Assembly (NCBI RefSeq): GCF_001550065.1
Contig: NZ_LRUB01000022.1
Location: 1-64,000 of the forward strand
Source of the DNA: Kordiimonas lipolytica
GTDB taxonomy: Bacteria; Pseudomonadota; Alphaproteobacteria; Sphingomonadales; Kordiimonadaceae
Reading direction: 5' to 3'
Length of the DNA stretch: 64,000 nt
The position numbers and the translations under genes are program-made. Positions within the stretch are counted from its first letter, which is position 1. Every line of letters begins with the position of its first letter. Positions 1-8,232 of the stretch are shown one piece after another. Under the pieces are notes generated by a model. It saw only the letters and a list, made by a program, of their open reading frames with translations, was not told where the DNA came from and ran no database searches.

Positions 1-218
<218 letters not shown>

Positions 219-220
219 AA

Positions 221-265
221 TTTAAGGCCGATCCCCACCACGGGGGTCGGCCTTAAATCTTTGTT
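221..265 (+). terminator. Terminator after tRNA-fMet
   Basis: A 16-bp stem (221-236 with 242-257, one G-T wobble) closes a 5-nt loop and is followed by tctttgttg. It starts three bases after the tRNA CCA. It is T-poor but very stable. Confidence 0.75.
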
Positions 266-289
266 GAGCGGGTCCAGGCTTTGTTCCTT

Positions 290-316
290 GTAAAACAGAC
301 TAACCGTCTGTTTTAC
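290..316. promoter_or_regulatory. Perfect 11-bp inverted repeat, TetR-operator-like
   Basis: gtaaaacagac (290-300) and its exact reverse complement (306-316) are separated by 5 nt. Length and spacing resemble operators of TetR/AcrR-family repressors. No TetR gene or other clear target lies next to it; the nearest downstream gene is the photolyase at 595. Function is inferred from shape only, and a plain RNA hairpin is the alternative. Confidence 0.4.
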
Positions 317-360
317 CAAAGGTTCCTAGCGAAGCTGACGAGGAGCAGAGCGACGAGACT

Positions 361-379
361 AATCCTACCCCCGCAACCA
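361..379 (+). repeat. 19-bp duplicate of the tRNA-fMet 3' end
   Basis: aatcctacccccgcaacca is identical to 200-218 of the tRNA gene and is again followed by a terminator-like hairpin. Duplication of a tRNA 3' end is the signature left by tRNA-targeting integrases (attL/attR). It could equally be the remnant of a second, decayed tRNA copy. Only 142 bp separate the two copies and they encode no integrase. Confidence 0.7.
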
Positions 380-381
380 AT

Positions 382-420
382 AAAAAGGCCAGAGGTCCAT
401 CGGGCCCCTGGCTTTTTTAT
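382..420 (+). terminator. Terminator after the tRNA 3' remnant
   Basis: An imperfect stem pairs aaaaaggccag with ctggctttttt and ends in a T run (413-418). It lies immediately after the 19-bp tRNA remnant, as expected if a whole second tRNA transcription unit once existed here. Confidence 0.65.
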
Positions 421-594
421 TTGGACGAAGGGTGCGGATTTTAATCTACTGGTTCGGGCGGAGGAACTGCAACGCTGTTCCGGAGACAACGGAGCAAAGC
501 GAGGAGAAATGACGGAGTGAGCAAAGCCAAACAAAGGTAAATCCGGAGCGCCGTTAGGACCGTATGAAATGTATCACGATTGGCAAAGAGCATC
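421..594. other. Non-coding stretch before the photolyase gene
   Basis: I see no convincing gene. Short open frames here lack ribosome-binding sites and run through the terminators and tRNA fragments. No obvious sigma-70 or ECF promoter stands out for the photolyase operon. Confidence 0.5.
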
Positions 595-2151
595 ATGCGG
601 CACATACTGATAGTTTTTGGCGACCAGCTAAGTCTTGATCTCGCTTCCCTGCGAAGCGGGGACCGGGCCTCAGATGGAGTTCTGATGATGGAAGTGGCCG
701 CCGAAGCACGGACCGTGAACCATCACAAAAAGAAGCTGGCGCTTTTGTTTTCCGCCATGCGCCATTTCATTGACGATCTCACAAAAGACGGCTGGCAAAC
801 GGATTATGTTTCCCTGGATGCGCCCGATAATAGTGGCGATTTCAATGGTGAAATTCGCCGCGCCGTTGCACGCCATAATCCATCAAGGCTGGTGTTCGTG
901 GAGCCAGGCGAATGGCGTGTGCTGGAGATGATAAAGGCACTGGCGGCAGACCTGGATATCCCCGTCGACATATTGCCGGACGATCGCTTCCTGTGCAGCC
1001 GCGACGCCTTTGCCCGCTGGGCGGATGGGCGGCGCGAACTTCGGATGGAGTATTTCTACCGCGACATGCGGCGCCAGACCGGTCTGCTGATGGAAGGCGA
1101 AAAGCCCGCAGGTGGGCGCTGGAATTTTGATGCGGAGAACCGCAAGCCCGCGCAGGATGACCTGTTCATGCCCGCGCTCAAAACCTTCAAGCCGGATGCC
1201 ATTACCCGCGATGTGCTGGAGATGGTCGACCAGCGTTTCCCCGACCACTTCGGCACGCTCGCGGGTTTTGGTTATGCGGTCACGCGGGCGGATGCCGAAG
1301 CCTGTCTTGACCATTTCATCAACCATGCGCTTCCCTCCTTTGGCGACTATCAGGACGCCATGCTGAAGGGTCAGCCGCATCTCTATCATTCGCTTCTGTC
1401 GCCTTACCTCAATATCGGCCTCTTGGACCCGATGGACGTCTGTCGGCGCGCGGAAGTCGCCTACCTTGGCGGTCATACCCCCCTTAACGCTGTTGAAGGT
1501 TTCATTCGCCAGATCATTGGCTGGCGTGAATATGTGCGCGGCATCTATTGGCTGAAGATGCCGGAGTATGAAGGCCTCAATGCCCTGAAGGCGACACGTA
1601 AGCTGCCGGATTTTTACTGGACGGCGGACACGGATATGGCCTGCTTGAAGGAAGTCATCGGGCAGACGCTTGAGCACGGTTATGCCCACCATATCCAGCG
1701 CCTGATGATCACTGGCAATTTTGCCATGCTCGCTGGGGTGGACCCGCGTGCGGTGCATGAATGGTATCTGGGTGTCTATGTGGATGCGTTTGAATGGGTG
1801 GAAATGCCCAACACCATCGGCATGAGCCAGTTTGCCGATGGCGGCATCATGGCCAGCAAACCCTATGCTGCCAGCGCCAACTATATCAGCCGCATGTCGG
1901 ACTATTGCGAAAACTGTCGCTACCGCGCCGATGTGAAAACCGGCAACGGCGCTTGCCCTTTCAATGCACTTTACTGGGATTTCCTCGACCGGAACCGTGA
2001 TGTGCTGGCAAAGAACCCGCGGCTCAGGAACCCTTATGCCACCTGGGGCCGGATGTCGGTGGAAAAGCGGGATGACTATCTGCGCACCGCGCAGGCATTC
2101 CTGGAACGCCTGGATGGCGGCAGTCAAAAAGAGACGGAGGCAGCGGCATGA
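595..2151 (+). CDS. Iron-sulfur photolyase (FeS-BCP / PhrB-CryB type)
   Basis: The 518-residue protein belongs to the deoxyribodipyrimidine-photolyase-related family (bacterial cryptochromes/6-4 photolyases with an Fe-S cluster). It begins MRHILIVFGDQLS, typical of the family's N-terminal Rossmann domain. Near the C-terminus DYCENC, then ACPF 12 residues on, plus the Cys of DMACLKE, supply the four cluster cysteines. The helical FAD domain lies between. The family repairs UV-damaged DNA or acts in light signalling. A TTG at 580 is in frame, but ATG 595 gives the usual N-terminus. It heads a four-gene operon in which neighbours overlap by a few bases. Confidence 0.92.
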   Translation: MRHILIVFGDQLSLDLASLRSGDRASDGVLMMEVAAEARTVNHHKKKLALLFSAMRHFIDDLTKDGWQTDYVSLDAPDNSGDFNGEIRRAVARHNPSRLVFVEPGEWRVLEMIKALAADLDIPVDILPDDRFLCSRDAFARWADGRRELRMEYFYRDMRRQTGLLMEGEKPAGGRWNFDAENRKPAQDDLFMPALKTFKPDAITRDVLEMVDQRFPDHFGTLAGFGYAVTRADAEACLDHFINHALPSFGDYQDAMLKGQPHLYHSLLSPYLNIGLLDPMDVCRRAEVAYLGGHTPLNAVEGFIRQIIGWREYVRGIYWLKMPEYEGLNALKATRKLPDFYWTADTDMACLKEVIGQTLEHGYAHHIQRLMITGNFAMLAGVDPRAVHEWYLGVYVDAFEWVEMPNTIGMSQFADGGIMASKPYAASANYISRMSDYCENCRYRADVKTGNGACPFNALYWDFLDRNRDVLAKNPRLRNPYATWGRMSVEKRDDYLRTAQAFLERLDGGSQKETEAAA

Positions 2152-2900
2152 TGGACGGTGCCCCATACCCTGAAAGTTCAGCTTATGACCTGTCGCACCT
2201 GCTGATAGAAAGCACAGACGCCGCCGTGGTGGTGGGGGCATCTGGCGGCATAGGTAGGGCGCTTTTGGCGTCCCTTGAAGATGTCAACCCTGCAGGGCCT
2301 GTGATTGGCTTGTCCCGAACGGGCGACCAGCCCATAGACCTTCTTGATGAAACATCTATCAAGGATGCCGCAGCCAGTATCCGGCGGCAGGGCCTTTCGC
2401 TCAGGCTTCTGATCGTCGCAACCGGCGTGCTTGAAACGACTGAGACCCGGGCGGAGAAAAGCCTGCGCGAGCTGGATCACGCGTCCATGCGGAAGATGTT
2501 TGAGCTGAACACCATCGGCCCTGCGATGGTGCTGAAGCACTTCCTGCCGCTGGTGCCCAGGAAGGGGCGGTCTGCTGCCATCTGCCTTTCGGCCCGCGTT
2601 GGCAGCATTGGCGATAACCGCCTGGGTGGCTGGTACAGCTACCGAGCATCCAAAGCGGCTTTGAACCAGATAGTGAAATCCGCTTCGATAGAGTTGGCAC
2701 GCAAGGCGCCCGAGGCTGTTTGCGCCGCTATGCATCCCGGAACGGTGGACACGCCGCTGACGCGCCCTTTCGCCAAAACAGGGCTGGAGGTGCAGCCGCC
2801 CGCGTTGGCGGCAGGCCGGATGCTCCGTGTGATTACAGGGTTGCAGCCCAAGGACACTGGCGGTTTTTTCGACCACAAAGGCAAGAGGATAGAATGGTAA
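2148..2900 (+). CDS. SDR-family oxidoreductase (C-factor-like)
   Basis: This 250-residue short-chain dehydrogenase has the cofactor motif GASGGIG at 30-36 and the catalytic YRASK at 165-169, so it should be an NAD(P)-dependent oxidoreductase. It resembles the CsgA/C-factor-like SDRs that commonly sit beside photolyase genes. The ATG overlaps the photolyase stop by 4 bp (ATGA), implying translational coupling. Substrate is unknown. The second SDR at 3550 is related but clearly not a recent copy. Confidence 0.88.
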   Translation: MMDGAPYPESSAYDLSHLLIESTDAAVVVGASGGIGRALLASLEDVNPAGPVIGLSRTGDQPIDLLDETSIKDAAASIRRQGLSLRLLIVATGVLETTETRAEKSLRELDHASMRKMFELNTIGPAMVLKHFLPLVPRKGRSAAICLSARVGSIGDNRLGGWYSYRASKAALNQIVKSASIELARKAPEAVCAAMHPGTVDTPLTRPFAKTGLEVQPPALAAGRMLRVITGLQPKDTGGFFDHKGKRIEW

Positions 2901-3553
2901 GATTTGGCTTCATACTTTTGGCATTCGTGCTGGCATTCACCCAAGCCGGCACCCACGCGGCCCACGCGCTGGATGCTGTGAACCATTATGATGTGCTCAG
3001 GAACGGCAAGAAGATCGGCGATCATGAAATCCGTTTTTCGCGCACGGGCAGTACGCTTCAAGTGGTTTCTGAAACCCGGATGAAAGTGAAATTCCTGTTC
3101 TTCACGGCCTATCGGTACCATTACCTGTCGGAAGAAATCTGGAACGGTGGCCAGCTTGTCAGTGTCACGACAGATGTGAATGATAACGGAAAGCTCATCA
3201 GCACACAGATTGCCGCCGACGGCGAAGGCTATGTCGCCACGGACGCGGACGGCAACACAAAGCGCATTGGCAGCAGCTTTTTCACCACCAACCACTGGAA
3301 TGTTGGCGTAGTGGCGGCAGAAACGCTTTTCAATACCATCACCGGCAGGCTGAACGCGGTTCAAATAACCGGGGCGACAGAGGAAGCACCGCGCACAGAC
3401 GCGTTTGACCTTCAGGTGCGGGGCGATCTGGATATCGACACCCGTTATGACGTGATGGGCAATTGGCTGGGCATGTCTTTCTATCACGACGATGGCAGCC
3501 TGATCGAATTCCTCTGCACCGACTGCCGCAACACGCTGGAGGTACCGTCATGA
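2894..3553 (+). CDS. DUF6134-like secreted protein
   Basis: This protein of about 219 residues has a signal peptide (VRFGFILLAFVLAFTQ followed by AHAL). The mature part is rich in beta-strand patterns of the type YDVLRNGKKIGDH, seen in DUF6134/DUF3108-like periplasmic beta proteins. The chosen ATG at 2894 overlaps the preceding stop by 7 bp; a longer upstream frame would erase the signal peptide. The C-terminus has a cysteine pair (CTDC). No enzymatic motif is visible. Its place between two SDRs suggests an envelope role in the same stress module. Confidence 0.75.
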   Translation: MVRFGFILLAFVLAFTQAGTHAAHALDAVNHYDVLRNGKKIGDHEIRFSRTGSTLQVVSETRMKVKFLFFTAYRYHYLSEEIWNGGQLVSVTTDVNDNGKLISTQIAADGEGYVATDADGNTKRIGSSFFTTNHWNVGVVAAETLFNTITGRLNAVQITGATEEAPRTDAFDLQVRGDLDIDTRYDVMGNWLGMSFYHDDGSLIEFLCTDCRNTLEVPS

Positions 3554-4302
3554 TTGTCTGGATCACCGGTGGCAGCAGCGGCATCGGGCGCGAGCTGGCG
3601 CTGCAGTATCTGGCGCTTGGCCACAAGGTATTTGTCACGGCCCGGTCGGCGGACAAGCTTGAGGCCCTTGAAGACGAAGCTGCCGCGCTTGAAGGCGAGT
3701 ACAAGTGGGCGGCGGCTGATGTTTGTGACGCTGAAAGGCTGAAAACTGCTTACGGGGAGCTTGAGAGCCAATGGGGTACGCCCGACCTTGCGGTGCTGAA
3801 TGCCGGCACACACACACCGACATCCGCCCGGCGCTTTGATCTGGCGACGCACGAAACCCTGATGCAAGTGAACTATATGGGGGTGCTGAAGTGCCTTGAT
3901 GTGGTGCTGCCTGCCATGCAGACGCGCGGGCGTGGGCAGGTGGCGCTGGTATCATCGCTTGCGGGATATCGGGGACTGCCGGGTGCCAGTGCCTATGGCG
4001 CGTCAAAGGCGGCGCTGATCAATTTCGCAGAAAGCATTCGGGAAGAACTGAAGCAGGACGGCATCGACATACGGCTTATCAACCCCGGTTTTGTCAAAAC
4101 CCCGCTGACGGACCTGAATGACTTTCCGATGCCGTTCCTGATGCCGGTGGACAAGGCGGCAGCGCGTATCATTCGCGGGCTAGAGAAAAGCGGGTTCGAG
4201 ATCACTTTCCCAACCCGCTTTGCTTTTGTGATGAAGCTGTTGCGTCTGCTGCCAGACAGGCTTTATCTGGCAGCTACCCGTAAAATGATGCGACAGGATT
4301 AG
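3550..4302 (+). CDS. SDR-family NAD(P)-dependent oxidoreductase
   Basis: The 250-residue SDR has TGGSSGIG at 6-13, the NAG motif (VLNAG) and the active-site YGASK at 149-153. It overlaps the upstream gene by 4 bp (ATGA) and closes the photolyase operon. Its stop lies one base from the stop of the convergent DUF3833 gene. The C-terminal extension (about 40 residues after the core, with a hydrophobic MKLLRLLPDRLYL segment) suggests membrane association, so a lipid-related substrate is plausible but unproven. Confidence 0.88.
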   Translation: MIVWITGGSSGIGRELALQYLALGHKVFVTARSADKLEALEDEAAALEGEYKWAAADVCDAERLKTAYGELESQWGTPDLAVLNAGTHTPTSARRFDLATHETLMQVNYMGVLKCLDVVLPAMQTRGRGQVALVSSLAGYRGLPGASAYGASKAALINFAESIREELKQDGIDIRLINPGFVKTPLTDLNDFPMPFLMPVDKAAARIIRGLEKSGFEITFPTRFAFVMKLLRLLPDRLYLAATRKMMRQD

Positions 4303-4303
4303 G

Positions 4304-4873
4304 CTATTCCGCTGCCATCTCTGCCGTGCTGACCTGCGCGTCTTCGGCGCGGCGGAAGCTCAGGAATACGGTGCCTATCTTGAAGCCCCAGCGGTATACG
4401 GTCGCCTTGTTCAGAAGCGTGCCATCGTTTTGCAGGAACATCCAGTCGTCGAACTTCACGTTCCAATAACCGTCACCCACCTTCAGCTTGAATTTATATG
4501 CCCAGTGGAAGCTGTTACCGGCTGTCTCACCCTCGGCCTCACCGATGGCCATTTCCGTACGGCCTACGTAAGCGTTCGGGCCAACTTTATCGATTTCCCA
4601 GCGGCGGAATTCAGTTGAGCCGTCGGCATAGAGGAAATTTTCATCCAGCGTCAGCGTCTTGCCGTCGAAACTGCCGTTGATATCAACGGTGAACTGGGTG
4701 CGGACATTGCCGAACCGGTCCTCAAACAGCCCGGTCGCTTTGGTCTTTCCGGTGAAATAGTCCTCGAGAACGAATGGGGGTTCCTGATCTTTGAACTGTT
4801 CTACTGTCATGGTCGTGCTGCAGGCGGTCAGGCACAATAGGGCCAAAGCCATTAGAAAAAGATGCCGTGCCAC
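4304..4873 (-). CDS. DUF3833 lipoprotein
   Basis: This is a 189-residue lipoprotein of the DUF3833 family. Using the GTG at 4873, which has AAGGAG 6 nt upstream, gives a short signal peptide ending in the lipobox LTAC (Cys18). An in-frame ATG lies at 4897. The rest is a lipocalin-like pattern of alternating strands with many aromatic residues. It is the last gene of the FAD-oxidoreductase/DUF1365/methyltransferase operon, where DUF3833 members are regularly found. Lipid binding or transport at the outer membrane is an inference. Confidence 0.82.
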   Translation of the reverse strand: MARHLFLMALALLCLTACSTTMTVEQFKDQEPPFVLEDYFTGKTKATGLFEDRFGNVRTQFTVDINGSFDGKTLTLDENFLYADGSTEFRRWEIDKVGPNAYVGRTEMAIGEAEGETAGNSFHWAYKFKLKVGDGYWNVKFDDWMFLQNDGTLLNKATVYRWGFKIGTVFLSFRRAEDAQVSTAEMAAE

Positions 4874-4930
4874 TCCTGTCTCCTTTTGTTGAAACATCTG
4901 AAAATTGTACGGATTCCGCCGTATGGTGGA

Positions 4931-6226
4931 TTAGTCGAGTTCTTCAGAAATCCGCCACAATTTGATCGTTGCAGCAGTTTTAAGGAGCGCGGGCATGAGG
5001 GCATACACAAGGGCTACTACAATCGGTGGCACTTTGCCGCCCGTTATTGTCTCTGCAGCACCCAGTGCACCGAACGCCAGCAGGATGGCGAAGGCAAAAG
5101 CAAGTTTGCTGATCATGCCCCAGATGGCGAAATGACTGGCTATCTCATTGTGGCCCAGACGGCCCCGCTCCTTGGCAATGTCGGCCAGCACGGATGGGCC
5201 AAGCGCCAGCTCTGCTGCCAGGGCAAAGCCCGTGACAATGCAGATGCCGTAAAATGCCGCCACTTGCCCGGGGCCTAAAAGGGTTGCGATCGGGAAGGCG
5301 AGGCATACGACGGCCATACCGGTTGCCATGATGCGCTTCTTGTTGCCGCCCTTTGACAACCGGGCCCAAAGCGGCATGGCCAGCACGGCGGCAGCAAAAT
5401 AAATCAGGATTGCCATGTCTTTCTGCGCGTCTGTGCCCATCAGCACCTCGCTGACATAAAGCGGGAACAGTGCGGCGGGGATGGCGCTTGCAGTGGCGGT
5501 GAAGAACCAGATGCTGCCGAAGGCCCGCATTTTGGGGCTGGTGGCTATGGCCTTAAGGCTGGCACCAGACTTGTGGGCCGTGGCCGCGTTGCTGCCATGC
5601 GGCAGGCACAGCATCGCCAGTAACATGGTCGACGCTGCCACGGGGATGAGCAGTGTGGGTATGACGGGCAGGATGTCGCCACTATAGGCGATGGGTAGCG
5701 CAAGCGCACACAGCATGCCCACAAGCGACCAGCCCTCGCGCGCCGTGGTGAAGCGCGTTGTCTCAAGCTCATCAGCTGCAATATCAGCGCCCCAGGCCTG
5801 ATAGGGGATCATGACCATGGTCCAGCCGATATACAGAAGGGCAGACCAGCCACCCAGATAAAGCGGGGTCACTTCACTGCCGGGCCTGCACAATTGGATA
5901 AGCCCTGCGGCCGCAAGGACGCCGCCCGCGGCCATCCAGCCCTTGCGCTTTAGTACCGGGTTCTTTGTGCCATCGCTTAGCTTGCCGACAAGGGGGTCGC
6001 TGATCATGTCGATGAGCCGCGAAAGAAACAGCGCCAGCGCCACTGCCGTGAAGCCAAGCGCTTTATTTTCCGCATAATAAGCGGGCAGGTAAACCGCGAA
6101 CGGGATCAGCGGGAAAGCAAGTGCGAGGGCTGGCAGACCATAAAGCAGCAAGTGAACAGCGTGCCTGATGCTGCTTCCTGCCCCCGTTTCTGCCTCAGGC
6201 TTTACCGATAACATAGTGGCTGACAT
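4931..6226 (-). CDS. MFS transporter of the GPH/MelB type
   Basis: About 431 residues make up to 12 hydrophobic segments. The loop motif DMISDPLVGKLSDGT matches the glycoside-pentoside-hexuronide:cation symporter (MFS_2) group. The start is placed at ATG 6226, which has an AAGAGA site upstream and overlaps the methyltransferase gene by 32 bp; ATG 6214 is an alternative. Members of this clade in DUF1365/CFA operons probably do not carry sugars. A role in moving a modified lipid or precursor fits the neighbours, but the substrate cannot be read from sequence. Confidence 0.85.
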   Translation of the reverse strand: MSATMLSVKPEAETGAGSSIRHAVHLLLYGLPALALAFPLIPFAVYLPAYYAENKALGFTAVALALFLSRLIDMISDPLVGKLSDGTKNPVLKRKGWMAAGGVLAAAGLIQLCRPGSEVTPLYLGGWSALLYIGWTMVMIPYQAWGADIAADELETTRFTTAREGWSLVGMLCALALPIAYSGDILPVIPTLLIPVAASTMLLAMLCLPHGSNAATAHKSGASLKAIATSPKMRAFGSIWFFTATASAIPAALFPLYVSEVLMGTDAQKDMAILIYFAAAVLAMPLWARLSKGGNKKRIMATGMAVVCLAFPIATLLGPGQVAAFYGICIVTGFALAAELALGPSVLADIAKERGRLGHNEIASHFAIWGMISKLAFAFAILLAFGALGAAETITGGKVPPIVVALVYALMPALLKTAATIKLWRISEELD

Positions 6227-7412
6227 CAATTGTCTCTTCGCGGAACCCTGCCTCGCAGTAGGACAAATAGAAGCGCCAGGTGCGCAGGAACTTGTCGTCA
6301 AAATCCTGTGCGCGCACACCTGTTTCGGCCGCGTTGAAGGCGTCATGCCACAGCCGCAGGGTTTCAGCATAATCCAGGCCGAAGTCCAACTGGGACTTGA
6401 GCCGAAGGCCTGCGCCCGCAAACTGCTGTTTCAGGACTGCGTCAGAAGGCAGCATGCCACCTGGGAAGATATATTTCTGGATGAAGTCCACGCCGCGGCG
6501 ATAGCCCTCAAAGCGATCGTCTGCAATGCGGATCACCTGGATGCCGATATTGCCGCCGGGCTTGAGGCGCTTCTTCAGCGTCTCGAAATAGGTGGGCCAA
6601 TATTGTTCGCCCACGGCTTCCAGCATTTCGATGGAAACGATATGGTCGAACTCGCCTTCAAGCTCGCGGTAGTCGCACAAAAGAAGGTTGGCTGCCGCCC
6701 CCCGCTTTGTCGCGGCCAGGCGTTCGCGGGCATAGGCCAGCTGCTCGGCAGACAGGGTCACGCCGGTGACCCGGCAATTCAGTTTGTTGACGGCGAAATC
6801 GGCAAAGCCGCCCCACCCGCAGCCAACTTCCAGAATATGATCGCCCGCCTTGATACCGACAGCTTCGGCAAGGCGGCGATATTTATTCTCCTGCGCGGCT
6901 TCAAGGCTCATGCCTTCACCTTCAAAAAGCGCCGCGGAATAAGTCATGCTTGGGTCCAGCCACAGCTTGTAGAAGTCGTTCCCCAAATCATAGTGATAGC
7001 TGATGTTGCGGCGGCTGCCCTTTTTGGTGTTGCGATTGAAGAAATGGCCAAGGCGGTCCATCAGTTTCAGGGCCCGCAACTTGGGCAGGCGGCTTTCAAG
7101 ACGGTCCATGTTTGCGGCCAGAAGCTGCAGCAGCGCCGTCAGGTCGGGCGTGTCCCATTCACCGTCCATATAGCCTTCTGCGAGGCCAACGGCGCCACCT
7201 GTGAGCGTTCGGCGGATCGCGGACCATTCTGCGATATGCATTTCCGCCCGGTAAGGACCCGGGCTGATGGTGCCGGCAAAATTCTGCACATAGCCGGACG
7301 GGAAGGTGACCCTGAGCGTGCCAAGGGCAAGATGGTCCAGAATGCGGGCGAAAAGCTTTTCTGCCAGGGTGGGCTGCTGTGCGATCTCTACTCTCTTGAA
7401 GCTGCCGTCCAT
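6195..7412 (-). CDS. Cyclopropane-fatty-acyl-phospholipid synthase-like methyltransferase
   Basis: The 405-residue protein has the Mycolic_acid_cyclopropane_synthase domain with SAM motif I (LEVGCGWGGF) near residue 194. It should transfer methyl from SAM to the double bond of a phospholipid acyl chain. ATG 7412 is chosen because a perfect GGAGG lies upstream and the DUF1365 stop is one base away. Homologues in related operons make methylated or furan fatty acids rather than plain cyclopropanes, so cfa is not assigned. Confidence 0.9.
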   Translation of the reverse strand: MDGSFKRVEIAQQPTLAEKLFARILDHLALGTLRVTFPSGYVQNFAGTISPGPYRAEMHIAEWSAIRRTLTGGAVGLAEGYMDGEWDTPDLTALLQLLAANMDRLESRLPKLRALKLMDRLGHFFNRNTKKGSRRNISYHYDLGNDFYKLWLDPSMTYSAALFEGEGMSLEAAQENKYRRLAEAVGIKAGDHILEVGCGWGGFADFAVNKLNCRVTGVTLSAEQLAYARERLAATKRGAAANLLLCDYRELEGEFDHIVSIEMLEAVGEQYWPTYFETLKKRLKPGGNIGIQVIRIADDRFEGYRRGVDFIQKYIFPGGMLPSDAVLKQQFAGAGLRLKSQLDFGLDYAETLRLWHDAFNAAETGVRAQDFDDKFLRTWRFYLSYCEAGFREETIDVSHYVIGKA

Positions 7413-7413
7413 A

Positions 7414-8232
7414 TTAGCCTCCGTTCCTTTTGGTCTGACTGTCGGCATGGCCCACACGGGCTAACTGAATACGGTCTTTTGCCTGTTCCGGTTTGCTGAA
7501 AACTTTCAGTTTTTTCAGCCAAAGGCGCAGGGCCTCATAGTGAATGGCCGCTGTAACCTTGAAGGTGACGAACGGGATTTTCAGGAACAGCTGCATAAGG
7601 TTCCTTGCCGTCAGCGGCATGGGTGCCACCGTCAGGCAGGCCGTCATGTCCAGCACGCCGTCCCGGCCCAGATAGTTGATGGCAAGACCCAGCTTGCCTG
7701 CCTGTTCGCGCACACGGAACCTGTATGTTCCTTCGACGGGATAGAAGGGAGAAACGTGAAAGCTTTTGTCCGCGTCATGCAGCGGCACTGTGGCTTGGGG
7801 CTTGTCGGCGCAATAGATATAGCTGTGGCTCTCACCGAAAGTGTTGTGCACTTCATAAACAATCGCCAATGTCTCGCCGCTTGAAGACAGGCAGAAAAAA
7901 ACAGTCAGCGGATTGAAGCCGTAGCCCAGAAGCCGGGGCATGGTGAGCATCATGACGCGGGCAGGTTCTTCGGCCACGCTGCCCTTCACCAGTGACAGGA
8001 CATGGTCCTTGAGCGAAGAGCCGTCCCTGAGGCCATAATCTTTCTCGTAAACCGAAAACAGGTTTGGCGCATTAAGGGACAAGCCCTTCGGTAATGCTGT
8101 GCGGCCCTCGGTGAAGGCGTCCAGATCCAGCATCAGATAATAGATCGGATAGCGGAAGGCGTGCTTTTTGGGCCGCCGCCTCTTGTGCCATACATCACCC
8201 ACATAAAGGGCTGTCTGGAATCCCTTGGTCAT
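7414..8232 (-). CDS. DUF1365 family protein
   Basis: The protein has 272 residues. DUF1365 members almost always sit between an FAD-dependent amine-oxidase-like protein and a CFA-synthase-like methyltransferase, as here. The N-terminus (YVGDVWHKRRRPKKHAFRY) and the GFNPLTVFFC segment are family landmarks. The ATG overlaps the upstream stop by 4 bp (ATGA). Its biochemical role is not established. Genomic linkage ties it to modification of unsaturated acyl chains. Confidence 0.9.
   Translation of the reverse strand: MTKGFQTALYVGDVWHKRRRPKKHAFRYPIYYLMLDLDAFTEGRTALPKGLSLNAPNLFSVYEKDYGLRDGSSLKDHVLSLVKGSVAEEPARVMMLTMPRLLGYGFNPLTVFFCLSSSGETLAIVYEVHNTFGESHSYIYCADKPQATVPLHDADKSFHVSPFYPVEGTYRFRVREQAGKLGLAINYLGRDGVLDMTACLTVAPMPLTARNLMQLFLKIPFVTFKVTAAIHYEALRLWLKKLKVFSKPEQAKDRIQLARVGHADSQTKRNGG

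Noticed and set aside
281..520. 79-codon open frame after tRNA-fMet
   Set aside because: It crosses the palindrome, the tRNA 3' remnant and a terminator and has no ribosome site.
883..2241. 452-codon open frame antisense to the photolyase
   Set aside because: It mirrors the codon pattern of the photolyase gene, has no domain I recognise and no ribosome site.
6168..7499. 443-codon plus-strand open frame over the methyltransferase gene
   Set aside because: It is opposite a clear SAM methyltransferase with a perfect Shine-Dalgarno; the translated product has no recognisable motif.
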